Below, piece by piece: positions 51,801-60,322 of a stretch of 64,000 bases of DNA. This stretch comes from Bacteroidia bacterium (GTDB lineage: Bacteria; Bacteroidota; Bacteroidia; Flavobacteriales; Flavobacteriaceae): assembly GCA_030430385.1 (NCBI GenBank), contig JAUIFO010000009.1, positions 62,001 to 126,000 on the forward strand, in the 5' to 3' direction. The notes below the pieces were generated by a model, which saw nothing but the letters and a program-made list of their open reading frames with translations, was not told the DNA's origin and did not search any database. Every line of letters starts with the position of its first letter. Within the stretch, counting starts at the first letter, position 1. The translations under genes and the position numbers were made by a program.

Positions 51801-52807
51801 ATAAGCGCTTTATTAATGTTTTTAATGAGTTGCGGACCTTCATAAATAAATCCAGTATACAATTGAACTAGATCTGCTCCTGCTTCAATTTTTTCAAGAG
51901 CATCCTCAGCAGAATGTATGCCTCCTACTCCAATGATTGGAAATGCCTTGTTGCTGTTTTCCGATAGAAAACGAATCACTTCTGTTGAACGCTTTGTCAA
52001 TGGTTTACCACTTAAACCGCCAACTTCAGCTTTATTTTTAGAAGACAAGCCTTCTCTAGAAATGGTTGTGTTTGTTGATATCACACCATCTATTTTCGTT
52101 TCAGAAACGATAGCGATGATATCTAGCAATTGCTCGTTTGTTAAATCGGGAGCTATCTTCAGAAGAATAGGCTTCGGCTTTGATTTCTTAGCATTCTCAG
52201 CTTTCAAGGTTTGCAAGAGTTTCGTTAAAGGCTCTTTATCTTGTAATGCTCTTAAGTTTGGCGTATTTGGAGAACTCACATTAACTACAAAATAATCAAC
52301 ATAGTCAAATAATGCATTAAAGCATATCTTATAATCGGCTACAGCATCTTCGTTAGGAGTGACTTTATTTTTACCAATGTTTCCGCCAACTAAAACACCT
52401 TTATTCTGTTTCAAACGTGTTACAGCAGCTTCTACGCCTCCATTATTAAATCCCATTCTATTAATTATCGCTTGATCTGCTTTAAGTCTGAACAAACGCT
52501 GCTTCGGATTGCCATCTTGAGGTTTAGGAGTTAAGGTTCCTATTTCAATAAAACCAAAACCAAAGTTTGATAATTCATTATAAAGCTTAGCATCTTTATC
52601 AAAACCAGCCGCAAGTCCAACAGGATTTTTAAAATGTAATCCAAACAAATGACGCTCTAAAACCTTATCTTCAACATTATACATGTTTCTAATTATAGAT
52701 GAAACACCTGGAATTTTATGCAACAATCTAACTAATGAAAATGTAAAATGATGGATTGTTTCAGGATCAAAAAGAAAAAAAATTGGTCGAATAATTGCTT
52801 TATACAT
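51779..52807 (-). CDS. pyrD: Dihydroorotate dehydrogenase (quinone), class 2
   Basis: FMN enzyme of the inner membrane oxidising dihydroorotate to orotate with quinone in pyrimidine synthesis. It has 342 residues with the class 2 N-terminal helix ([20 protein letters not shown]). Core motifs are [55 protein letters not shown] with the catalytic Ser, and [14 protein letters not shown]. Start ATG at 52807; divergent from pepT. Confidence 0.96.
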   Translation of the reverse strand: MYKAIIRPIFFLFDPETIHHFTFSLVRLLHKIPGVSSIIRNMYNVEDKVLERHLFGLHFKNPVGLAAGFDKDAKLYNELSNFGFGFIEIGTLTPKPQDGNPKQRLFRLKADQAIINRMGFNNGGVEAAVTRLKQNKGVLVGGNIGKNKVTPNEDAVADYKICFNALFDYVDYFVVNVSSPNTPNLRALQDKEPLTKLLQTLKAENAKKSKPKPILLKIAPDLTNEQLLDIIAIVSETKIDGVISTNTTISREGLSSKNKAEVGGLSGKPLTKRSTEVIRFLSENSNKAFPIIGVGGIHSAEDALEKIEAGADLVQLYTGFIYEGPQLIKNINKALIKKANLK

Positions 52808-52892
52808 TGCCTGCTATTTTACAGCACAAAAATAATAATCTAATTACTTCCTAATTGCTAAATGAATTTTTAATTTTGGAAAAACACCTACA

Positions 52893-54140
52893 ATGATTGA
52901 CAAGCAACACATTATAAATCGATTTATTAGTTACGTCACAATAGACACAGAATCAGATCCTGAAAGTGATACTACGCCAAGTACTGCCAAACAATGGGAT
53001 TTAGCAAACAAACTTGTTGAAGAGCTAAAAGCCATTGGCTTGAGTGATGTTACTATTGACGATAAAGCTTACATTATGGCGACCTTGCCGAGTAATGTAG
53101 ACCATGACGTTCCAACAATAGGGTTTATCTCTCATTTTGATACCTCTCCAGATTTCACTGGTGCAAATGTGAATCCGAGAGTCATTGAAGACTATGACGG
53201 CAAAGACATTACACTTAATGCATCTGAGAATATTATTTTATCTCCAGATTACTTTGAAGATTTATTACTGTACAAAGGGCAAACCCTTATTGTAACTGAC
53301 GGAACCACATTGTTAGGTGCAGATGATAAAGCAGGAATTACTGAAATTGTATCGGCTATGGAATACCTTATTCAGCATCCTGAAATCAAGCATGGCACTA
53401 TAAAAATTGGATTTACTCCTGATGAAGAAATAGGTCGAGGTGCACATCATTTTGATGTTGAAAAATTTGGTGCCGATTGGGCTTATACTATGGATGGTAG
53501 CCAAATAGGTGAATTGGAATATGAAAATTTTAACGCTGCAGGTGCTAAAGTAAAAGTTAAAGGAAAAATTGTTCATCCTGGTTATGCCAAAGGCAAAATG
53601 GTGAATGCTATGTATATTGCTACTGAATTTATGAATGGCTTACCGCGACTTGAAACACCAGAACACACTGAAGGGTATCAAGGATTTTTCCATTTGTATG
53701 GCATCGATGGCAAGGTTGATGAAACAACACTCCAGTACATCATTAGAGATCACGATAAAGATCATTTTGAAGCGCGAAAAGAAGCCTTCCATAAATTAGC
53801 ACATCATATTAATTCTGAATATGAACGCGAGGTCATTACAGTAGAGATAAAAGACCAATATTTTAATATGAAAGAAAAGGTTGAACCTGTAATGCATATT
53901 GTTGATATTGCTGAAGACGCTATGAAACAATTAGGCATTGAACCACTCATTAAACCTATTCGTGGAGGGACAGATGGCTCGCAATTGAGTTATATGGGAT
54001 TGCCTTGTCCAAATATCTTTGCTGGAGGTCATAATTTTCATGGACGTTATGAGTATGTTCCTGTTGAAAGTATGATCAAAGCTACTGAAGTGATCTGTAA
54101 AATTGCGGAATTGACAGCGCAACAAAACAACACATTATGA
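52893..54140 (+). CDS. pepT: Peptidase T (tripeptide aminopeptidase)
   Basis: M20B di-zinc aminopeptidase releasing the N-terminal residue of tripeptides in the cytoplasm. It has 415 residues, close to other PepT. Metal-site motifs: [12 protein letters not shown] (His, Asp), [14 protein letters not shown] (bridging Asp), [15 protein letters not shown] (catalytic Glu-Glu) and [20 protein letters not shown] near the C-terminus. The downstream YdeI-like gene overlaps by 4 nt (ATGA). Confidence 0.96.
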   Translation: MIDKQHIINRFISYVTIDTESDPESDTTPSTAKQWDLANKLVEELKAIGLSDVTIDDKAYIMATLPSNVDHDVPTIGFISHFDTSPDFTGANVNPRVIEDYDGKDITLNASENIILSPDYFEDLLLYKGQTLIVTDGTTLLGADDKAGITEIVSAMEYLIQHPEIKHGTIKIGFTPDEEIGRGAHHFDVEKFGADWAYTMDGSQIGELEYENFNAAGAKVKVKGKIVHPGYAKGKMVNAMYIATEFMNGLPRLETPEHTEGYQGFFHLYGIDGKVDETTLQYIIRDHDKDHFEARKEAFHKLAHHINSEYEREVITVEIKDQYFNMKEKVEPVMHIVDIAEDAMKQLGIEPLIKPIRGGTDGSQLSYMGLPCPNIFAGGHNFHGRYEYVPVESMIKATEVICKIAELTAQQNNTL

Positions 54141-54736
54141 AAAAAATACATTCTGTAGAAGAATATATCGAAAACCATTCGCAATACACTGAAGCTTTAA
54201 GACTATTACGTGATACCATTCTCACTACTGAGTTAAACGAATCTGTAAAATGGAGCGCTCCAGTTTATGACCTCAATGGAAAAAATGTAGTCGGACTTGG
54301 CGCTTTTAAGCATCATTTTGGAATTTGGTTTTTTAATGGTGTCTTTTTAAAAGACGAACACAATGTGCTTGTTAACGCACAAGAAAACAAAACCAAAGCC
54401 TTACGTCAAATGCGTTTTGAAAGTATTGAAGATATTGATACTAATATTGTTTTAGCTTACGTAAAAGAAGCAATTGAAAATCAGAAATTAGGAAAAGAGA
54501 TCAAGCCTACACGAAACAAAAAGCCTGTTGATATTCCTGAAGAATTACAAACTGCATTTAAAACTAATTCAGATCTAAAAGCTGGTTTTGAAGCCTTAAC
54601 TCCAGGAAAGCAACGTGAGTATTGTAACCACATTTCTGAAGCTAAGCGTGACGCTACAAAATTATCGCGTTTAGAGAAAATAACACCAATGATCATTAGT
54701 GGTGTTGGCTTACATGACAAGTATAAAAATTGTTAG
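54137..54736 (+). CDS. YdeI/OmpD-associated family protein
   Basis: A 199-residue cytoplasmic protein with a DUF1801-type N-terminal domain ([38 protein letters not shown]) and a C-terminal Omdp/YdeI helical part ([34 protein letters not shown]). Members are linked to stress or antimicrobial-peptide resistance in other bacteria but biochemistry is unclear. Translationally coupled to pepT. Ends at a terminator. Confidence 0.88.
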   Translation: MKKIHSVEEYIENHSQYTEALRLLRDTILTTELNESVKWSAPVYDLNGKNVVGLGAFKHHFGIWFFNGVFLKDEHNVLVNAQENKTKALRQMRFESIEDIDTNIVLAYVKEAIENQKLGKEIKPTRNKKPVDIPEELQTAFKTNSDLKAGFEALTPGKQREYCNHISEAKRDATKLSRLEKITPMIISGVGLHDKYKNC

Positions 54737-54752
54737 GCTTTTTAATTTTAAT

Positions 54753-54788
54753 AAAAAAAACTCCTGATAAATTCAGGAGCTTTTTTTT
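54753..54788. terminator. Bidirectional terminator between the YdeI-like gene and yajC
   Basis: Stem CTCCTG / CAGGAG extended by A8/T8 tracts, with 7-nt loop ATAAATT. Confidence 0.87.
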
Positions 54789-54804
54789 GTTTTTGTGGTA
54801 TATC

Positions 54805-55080
54805 TTATTTGGCTGGTGCATTGAGTTTACTGCTCATTTCCATAGATAATGCTGAGCGCTCAAATTTCATTTTTCCAGCTAAGGTCTCAATCACACAAGT
54901 ATTGTCTTTATCATTTAGATCAACCACTTTTCCGTGTAAACCACTCTTTGTAATTACCTTATCACCACGTTTTAACTCAGATGCAAACTTTTTTTCTTGT
55001 TTTGCACGTTTCATTTGAGGTGCAATCATAAAAAAATACACCACAGCAAACATGGCTATAAAAGGCAGAAAATCCATCAT
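54805..55080 (-). CDS. yajC: Preprotein translocase subunit YajC
   Basis: Auxiliary subunit of the SecDF-YajC complex in the inner membrane. It has 91 residues: one N-terminal transmembrane helix (FLPFIAMFAVVYFFMIAPQ) followed by QMKRAKQEKKFASELKRGD and the typical KVITKSGLHGKVVDLNDKD small domain. It lies 7 nt downstream of the DUF1573 gene, probably co-transcribed. Confidence 0.95.
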   Translation of the reverse strand: MMDFLPFIAMFAVVYFFMIAPQMKRAKQEKKFASELKRGDKVITKSGLHGKVVDLNDKDNTCVIETLAGKMKFERSALSMEMSSKLNAPAK

Positions 55081-55087
55081 AACCTTC

Positions 55088-55588
55088 TTAGTTTACTTTC
55101 TTAATAGAAGCAGAACCAGCTTTCTTATCAGCTGCATTTGGATCTGGCTCAATGAACGCTTTGATCTTAACAACTTCAGAACCTTTTTCAGTGTTAGTCG
55201 TTAACGTAATACTCTTACTTACTTGGTTATTACCTTTACCATTGAATTTTACAGTAAATTCAGCAGACTCACCTGGAGCTAAAGGCTCTTTTTTCCAATC
55301 TGAAGGTACCGTACAACCACATGTACTCTTGATATTACTTACAACTAAAGGTGCTTTACCTGTGTTTGTATATTTAAACTTAGTTTCAACTGGAGTTCCG
55401 TTTGTAATGGTTCCAAAATCATGCTCAGTTTCTTCAAAAGAAATCACTGGAAAATCTCCAGCAGTTGCATCTCTTTCAGCAGCAGCAGCTACATTTTCTG
55501 AATTGATTTTATCTGCAGCATTTTCTTCTTTACAAGATGTAAAAGCTACCATACAAAGTGCGCAAAATCCTAATAATACTTTTTTCAT
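55088..55588 (-). CDS. DUF1573 lipoprotein
   Basis: A 166-residue lipoprotein (leader ending VAFTSC, Cys19) with a DUF1573 Ig-like domain (about 45-150). Segments ISFEETEHDFGTITNGTPVE, APLVVSNIKSTCGCTVPSDW and PLAPGESAEFTVKFNGKG are diagnostic. The C-terminus is basic and Ala/Lys/Ser-rich. Function unknown. DUF1573-yajC pairing downstream of nusB is a recurrent order in Flavobacteriia (as I recall). Confidence 0.93.
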   Translation of the reverse strand: MKKVLLGFCALCMVAFTSCKEENAADKINSENVAAAAERDATAGDFPVISFEETEHDFGTITNGTPVETKFKYTNTGKAPLVVSNIKSTCGCTVPSDWKKEPLAPGESAEFTVKFNGKGNNQVSKSITLTTNTEKGSEVVKIKAFIEPDPNAADKKAGSASIKKVN

Positions 55589-55725
55589 TGCTTTGTTTTT
55601 AAATTATACGTTTATCGTGTTTTTCGTTTTAAGATGCTAAAAGTAGTGATTATTTCATCGAATCAAAATTTTTTAGCATTTTTTTAGATGTAAGAAACCC
55701 AATAGTTAAAAGGCTTTTCAAGAAG

Positions 55726-56670
55726 TTACATCAACCCTCTACCGATTTTGTTAAGCTTTTTTTCTGAAGTGTATTCCTTGACAATTTTGTCTAAAATTCC
55801 ATTGATGAAATTGCTACTTTTTGGTGTAGAATATTCTTTAGCTATTTCTAAATATTCATTAATAGTAACCTTCACTGGAATAGATGGAAACTTTAGAAAC
55901 TCACAAATCGCCATTTGCATTAAAACCGTATCAATTTGTGTGATTCGTTCAGAATCCCAATTTTTAGTTTTAGAAGCTATGGCTTCAGAGAGTGTACTTT
56001 GGTTAAGAATTGTTTTTGTTAAGAGTTCTTCAGCAAATACTCTATCATCTTCATCCTTGAAGAGTTTTGGTAAAAAATGATGCTCAGAACTTGTTGGCTT
56101 TAGCTTTCGAATCAATTTCAGAATTCCAGTATTCACCACAGGAATGTCATCTAACCACGTTATATTTTTGTCTTCGTAGTAATCATATAACTTATCATTA
56201 GGCGCAATAACTTCTTCAAATATTGAGATAAAAAACTCCTTATCTTCTTTAAATGTAGAGGTTGATGTTTCCATGTAAGCTTTATAGATATCACTATTTA
56301 TAATCGCTTTATAAATAATATCTACATATTCAAAATCAAGATACCAAGGGTTTAATTTTCTATCCTCAAGCGCTTTGGCTAATGCTTCATTGGCACTTAA
56401 TAAGGTCAGCACTTCATTATTGATAAACTTAAGATGAGTTGGTGCAGGTTTGTTACCTGAAAGAAGTTTCTGTTGTGATTTTTCGTGTCTATCTTTGGCT
56501 TTTTTGTGAACCTCAATAATAAGTGATAACACACTTAAGTACAAATCATACGTGCTATCTAAACTTTTGTTTAAGAAACGTGTTTTGCTTTTTACATCTT
56601 CGCTTTCAGATTTATTAGAAGCGTAAAGCGTTTGCATTACCTTAATACGAATATGTCTTCTGTTGAGCAT
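55726..56670 (-). CDS. nusB: Transcription antitermination factor NusB
   Basis: RNA-binding factor that with NusE (S10) promotes antitermination on rRNA operons. It has 314 residues, over twice the E. coli length, because of an N-terminal helical extension usual in Bacteroidota. It opens MLNRRHIRIKVMQTLYASNK; the conserved NusB core is C-terminal (about 180-305): DDRVFAEELLTKTILNQSTL, TQIDTVLMQMAICEFLKFPS and VKVTINEYLEIAKEYSTPKS. It precedes DUF1573-yajC on the same strand but with a 137-nt gap. Confidence 0.94.
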   Translation of the reverse strand: MLNRRHIRIKVMQTLYASNKSESEDVKSKTRFLNKSLDSTYDLYLSVLSLIIEVHKKAKDRHEKSQQKLLSGNKPAPTHLKFINNEVLTLLSANEALAKALEDRKLNPWYLDFEYVDIIYKAIINSDIYKAYMETSTSTFKEDKEFFISIFEEVIAPNDKLYDYYEDKNITWLDDIPVVNTGILKLIRKLKPTSSEHHFLPKLFKDEDDRVFAEELLTKTILNQSTLSEAIASKTKNWDSERITQIDTVLMQMAICEFLKFPSIPVKVTINEYLEIAKEYSTPKSSNFINGILDKIVKEYTSEKKLNKIGRGLM

Positions 56671-56770
56671 GTAAAGAACTTTAAGTTATGATTTGGAAAC
56701 TATATCTATTAATCTACTAATGTGAAATCATTCGACAAAAGTAGTATAAATTTACTCGGAAAGACAACAA

Positions 56771-57874
56771 TTATTTTGCTTGTTCTTTCTTTCTAGTTTC
56801 TATACGCTCTTTGGCTATACTTAAAGCAGCTACATTTGTAGTAATATTTCCTGCTTTTGCTCTTTCTAGAATTTCTTCAGTAGTACTGTAAATATTTTCA
56901 GTTTTACGCATGATTTCTTGCTTGTCATAATTTTCAAGCTCAGCATAAACATTTATAATTCCACCAGCATTGATTAAGAAATCTGGAGCATAAACAATAC
57001 CGCGTTCTTGCAATAGTAAACTGTGCTTATCTTCTTCAGCTAATTGATTATTAGCAGCACCTGCAATCACTTTTGCTTTTAATTTATGTATGGTATCGTC
57101 ATTAATTGTAGCGCCTAGTGCGCAAGGAGCATAAATATCCATCTCTTCAGAATAAAGATCGTTTCCGCCATAAATAGTGACGTCATATTTAGATTTCACG
57201 CTTTCAAGACGCTCTTGATTAATATCAGAAATCGTCACCTTAGCACCTTCATTTACCAAGTGTTCTACCAAAGCTTCTCCTACATGACCAATACCTTGAA
57301 CGTATACTGACTTATCTTCGAGAACATCACTACCAAATTTAAATTTTGCAGCAGCTTTCATTCCCATAAATACACCATAAGCAGTTATAGGAGACGGATT
57401 TCCTGCACCACCTTTACTTTCAGAAATTCCAGTAACATAAGGCGTCACTTCCCTTACCAAATCCATATCTGCAGTAGTCATTCCAACATCTTCTGCTGTA
57501 ATGTATCTTCCGCTTAAGGAATGTACAAACTCACCAAACTTTTTCATAAGTTCAGGTGTTTTTTGGGTTTTAGCATCACCAATAATAACTGCTTTTCCAC
57601 CACCTAAATTTAAACCAGTAATAGCCGACTTAAAAGTCATTCCTCTTGATAAACGAAGTACATCATTTAAGGCTTCCCATTCGTTATTGTAATTCCACAT
57701 TCTAGTACCTCCAAGAGCAGGTCCTAAAACTGTGTTATGAATTCCAATTATTGCTTTTAAACCAGTATCTTTGTCATTGCAAAACACAATTTGCTCGTGA
57801 TTATCAAATGATAATTGACCAAAAACGGGGTCTATTTTTTGAAGTTCTTTAAAACTTAATACGTCTGATGTCAT
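56771..57874 (-). CDS. Leu/Phe/Val-type amino acid dehydrogenase
   Basis: NAD-dependent oxidative deaminase of the Glu/Leu/Phe/Val dehydrogenase family. It has 367 residues, the length of leucine dehydrogenases. Motifs: LGPALGGTRMWNYNNEWEAL, LNLGGGKAVIIGDAKTQKTP with the catalytic Lys region, YITAEDVGMTTADMDLV, the Rossmann motif VQGIGHVGEALVEHLVNEG, and PCALGATINDDTI. Leucine or valine is the likely substrate, but the exact preference cannot be read. Single gene with its own promoter. Confidence 0.92.
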   Translation of the reverse strand: MTSDVLSFKELQKIDPVFGQLSFDNHEQIVFCNDKDTGLKAIIGIHNTVLGPALGGTRMWNYNNEWEALNDVLRLSRGMTFKSAITGLNLGGGKAVIIGDAKTQKTPELMKKFGEFVHSLSGRYITAEDVGMTTADMDLVREVTPYVTGISESKGGAGNPSPITAYGVFMGMKAAAKFKFGSDVLEDKSVYVQGIGHVGEALVEHLVNEGAKVTISDINQERLESVKSKYDVTIYGGNDLYSEEMDIYAPCALGATINDDTIHKLKAKVIAGAANNQLAEEDKHSLLLQERGIVYAPDFLINAGGIINVYAELENYDKQEIMRKTENIYSTTEEILERAKAGNITTNVAALSIAKERIETRKKEQAK

Positions 57875-57920
57875 GTAATTTAAATTAAATCTGTTTTTGC
57901 AGAATAAACAAAACAGCGTG

Positions 57921-57951
57921 CAAAAATAAATTAATATTAGAGTATTAACAA
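57921..57951 (-). promoter_or_regulatory. Promoter of the amino acid dehydrogenase gene
   Basis: On the minus strand TTG (57949-57951), a 20-bp spacer and TATTTTTG (57921-57928), matching the Bacteroidota consensus; 46 bp before the ATG at 57874. Confidence 0.68.
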
Positions 57952-58001
57952 AAATATCGCTGTTAAATTATTAATCTTAAAAAAATAAAGCTCCAAAACA
58001 A

Positions 58002-59756
58002 ATGAAGGAACTTAAACACATTAATAAGTACTTTCTAAAATACAAATACAAGCTACTCTTTGGTGTTATCATTACCATTTGTGCCAAAATATTTGCACTC
58101 TTTACACCACGTTTTATTGGCGACTCCATTACCATCATATCAAACAAATTAAATGGTGAAATCACTCAAGAGGTATTTGAACACGAGTTAACAACAACTA
58201 TTTTATTATTAGTTGGAGCTGCAATCATTGCTGGTGGATTTACCTTTTTGATGAGACAGACCATTATTAATGTATCGCGTTACATTGAATATGATCTTAA
58301 AAATGAAGTCTACCAACAATACCAACGCTTGTCTTTAAATTTTTATAAGTCGAATAGAACTGGAGACTTGATGAACCGCATCAGTGAAGATGTGACCAAA
58401 GTCCGTATGTATACTGGCCCAGCAATCATGTATACCGTTAATATGGTGACTTTATTTATTGTTGCTTTAATTTATATGATCAGTGTTGCACCGAAGCTTA
58501 CATTGTACACCATGCTTCCGCTACCATTTTTGTCTTTTATAATATACAAACTGAGTAAAGTCATTAATAAACGAAGTACTATTGTACAAGAATACCTTTC
58601 TAGTTTATCTACATACTCACAAGAGTCATTTAGTGGTATTTCTGTAATCAAAGCTTATGGTATTGAAGGCGACAACTATAAAGCCTTTAATACATTAGCT
58701 ACTGAAAGTAAACAAAAGCAAATCGATTTAACCAAAGTTCAAGCTTTGTTTTTTCCATCTATGATCTTATTGATTGGCATCAGTAATATTCTAGTTGCCT
58801 ACATTGGAGGTATGCAATACATTAATGGTGAGATTGAAGATATTGGAACCATTGCAGAATTCCTTATTTATGTGAACATGCTAACTTGGCCAGTGGCAAC
58901 AGTTGGTTGGGTTACCAATTTAGTCCAGCAAGCTGAAGCCTCTCAAAAACGCATTAATGAGTTTTTAAAGCAAGAACCTGAAATCAAAAATAACAGCACG
59001 CAAGCCATCGAGATTCAAGGAAACATCGCTTTTAAAAATGTATCCTTTGTTTATCCAGATACAAATATTACTGCTCTTGATAATATTAGTTTTTCATTAT
59101 TAAAAGGTGAAACACTAGCTGTATTGGGGAAAACGGGTTCAGGCAAGTCTACAATTTTAGATTTAATTGGTCGCCTTTATGATGTTCAAAGTGGTGAGAT
59201 CACTATTGACGGAAACACTATAGATCAAATTCATTTAGAAAGCTTGAGAGATAGTATTGGCTATGTTCCTCAAGATGCGTTTTTATTTTCTGATAGTATA
59301 GAGAATAACATTCGGTTTGGTAAAGAAGATGCTTCCGAAGAAGAAGTCATAGAAGCTGCCAAACTAGCTTATGTGCACAAGAACATTAAGAAATTCACCA
59401 ATGGTTATAAAACCAAATTAGGTGAACGCGGCATCACACTATCTGGTGGACAAAAACAGCGTATATCTATTGCCAGAGCCCTTATTAAAGCGCCAGAAAT
59501 CATGTTATTTGACGATTGTCTTTCTGCTGTTGATACAGAAACTGAAGAGAAAATCTTAAAAAGCTTACGCAAAGTTTCCGACGGAAAAACTACCATTATT
59601 GTAAGTCATCGTGTATCCTCTGCAAAAGATGCTGACAAGATTATTGTACTCGATGACGGGAAAATAATTCAAAGCGGAACACACGATCAATTGATAAACA
59701 TTGATGGTTACTACAAAGAACTCTATCTAAAACAACTTAGCTCAAAAGAATTATAA
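58002..59756 (+). CDS. ABC exporter, fused permease-ATPase
   Basis: A 584-residue half-transporter: six transmembrane helices (about 15-310) in an ABC type 1 exporter domain, then the ATPase (335-584). Walker A GKTGSGKSTILDL, Q-loop YVPQDAFLFSDSI, signature LSGGQKQRISIARAL, and H-loop IVSHRVSSA are intact. In the Walker B segment the residue after the Asp is Asp rather than Glu (IMLFDDCLSAVD), as in degenerate sites of some heterodimeric exporters of the MdlB/BmrC kind. A partner gene is not adjacent. Substrate unknown. Confidence 0.92.
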   Translation: MKELKHINKYFLKYKYKLLFGVIITICAKIFALFTPRFIGDSITIISNKLNGEITQEVFEHELTTTILLLVGAAIIAGGFTFLMRQTIINVSRYIEYDLKNEVYQQYQRLSLNFYKSNRTGDLMNRISEDVTKVRMYTGPAIMYTVNMVTLFIVALIYMISVAPKLTLYTMLPLPFLSFIIYKLSKVINKRSTIVQEYLSSLSTYSQESFSGISVIKAYGIEGDNYKAFNTLATESKQKQIDLTKVQALFFPSMILLIGISNILVAYIGGMQYINGEIEDIGTIAEFLIYVNMLTWPVATVGWVTNLVQQAEASQKRINEFLKQEPEIKNNSTQAIEIQGNIAFKNVSFVYPDTNITALDNISFSLLKGETLAVLGKTGSGKSTILDLIGRLYDVQSGEITIDGNTIDQIHLESLRDSIGYVPQDAFLFSDSIENNIRFGKEDASEEEVIEAAKLAYVHKNIKKFTNGYKTKLGERGITLSGGQKQRISIARALIKAPEIMLFDDCLSAVDTETEEKILKSLRKVSDGKTTIIVSHRVSSAKDADKIIVLDDGKIIQSGTHDQLINIDGYYKELYLKQLSSKEL

Positions 59757-59827
59757 CTATTTGTTGCTTACTTTAATTTTTTTTTTGATTTTTGAAGCAC
59801 TAACATCTCAAAAATTAATAATTAGCT

Positions 59828-60232
59828 ATGAGTGATCACGGAATGATGGAGAAAGAGGAAATTTTCTCGAAAGTATTAAGAGCAGGTAGAAGAACTTACT
59901 TTTTTGATGTAAGATCTACAAAAGCTGGCGATTACTATTTAACAATTACCGAAAGTAAAAAATTCACTAATGATGATGGGTCGTTTCACTATAAGAAACA
60001 CAAGATTTATCTATACAAAGAAGACTTCAGTGAATTCAATAGTATTTTACAAGAAATGACAGATTATATTATTGCTGAAAAAGGTGATGAAGTAATTAGT
60101 GAAAGACATCAAAAAGATTTCAAAAAAGAAGATTACAGTACTTCAAATGATGATATTGCCGAAGGTGGTGAAGCTACACCAACTTCTGATTCTGCAGATA
60201 AATTTACAGACATCAGCTTTGAAGACATTTAA
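59828..60232 (+). CDS. DUF3276 (PUR-alpha-like) nucleic-acid-binding protein
   Basis: A 134-residue protein with a DUF3276 domain (about 8-85): EEIFSKVLRAGRRTYFFDVR, DYYLTITESKKFTNDDGSFH and KHKIYLYKEDFSEF. DUF3276 proteins have the PUR (whirly-like) fold; the Borrelia relative binds RNA and DNA as a regulator. The last 45 residues are acidic and disordered. It is a single gene between the ABC exporter and a terminator. Confidence 0.93.
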   Translation: MSDHGMMEKEEIFSKVLRAGRRTYFFDVRSTKAGDYYLTITESKKFTNDDGSFHYKKHKIYLYKEDFSEFNSILQEMTDYIIAEKGDEVISERHQKDFKKEDYSTSNDDIAEGGEATPTSDSADKFTDISFEDI

Positions 60233-60256
60233 TTGATCTTTTGTTAAAACACAGCT

Positions 60257-60288
60257 AAACCGTTACGAGTACGTAACGGTTTTTTTTA
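60257..60288 (+). terminator. Terminator after the DUF3276 gene
   Basis: Stem AAACCGTTAC / GTAACGGTTT with 6-nt loop GAGTAC (itself self-complementary) and T8. Confidence 0.87.
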
Positions 60289-60322
60289 TTTTTATACCTT
60301 ATTACTGTTCAATTTTTATGTT

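Noticed and set aside
55152..55640. 162-codon plus-strand frame opposite DUF1573
   Set aside because: Antisense to a clear lipoprotein gene; hydrophobic composition is a by-product of the reverse frame.
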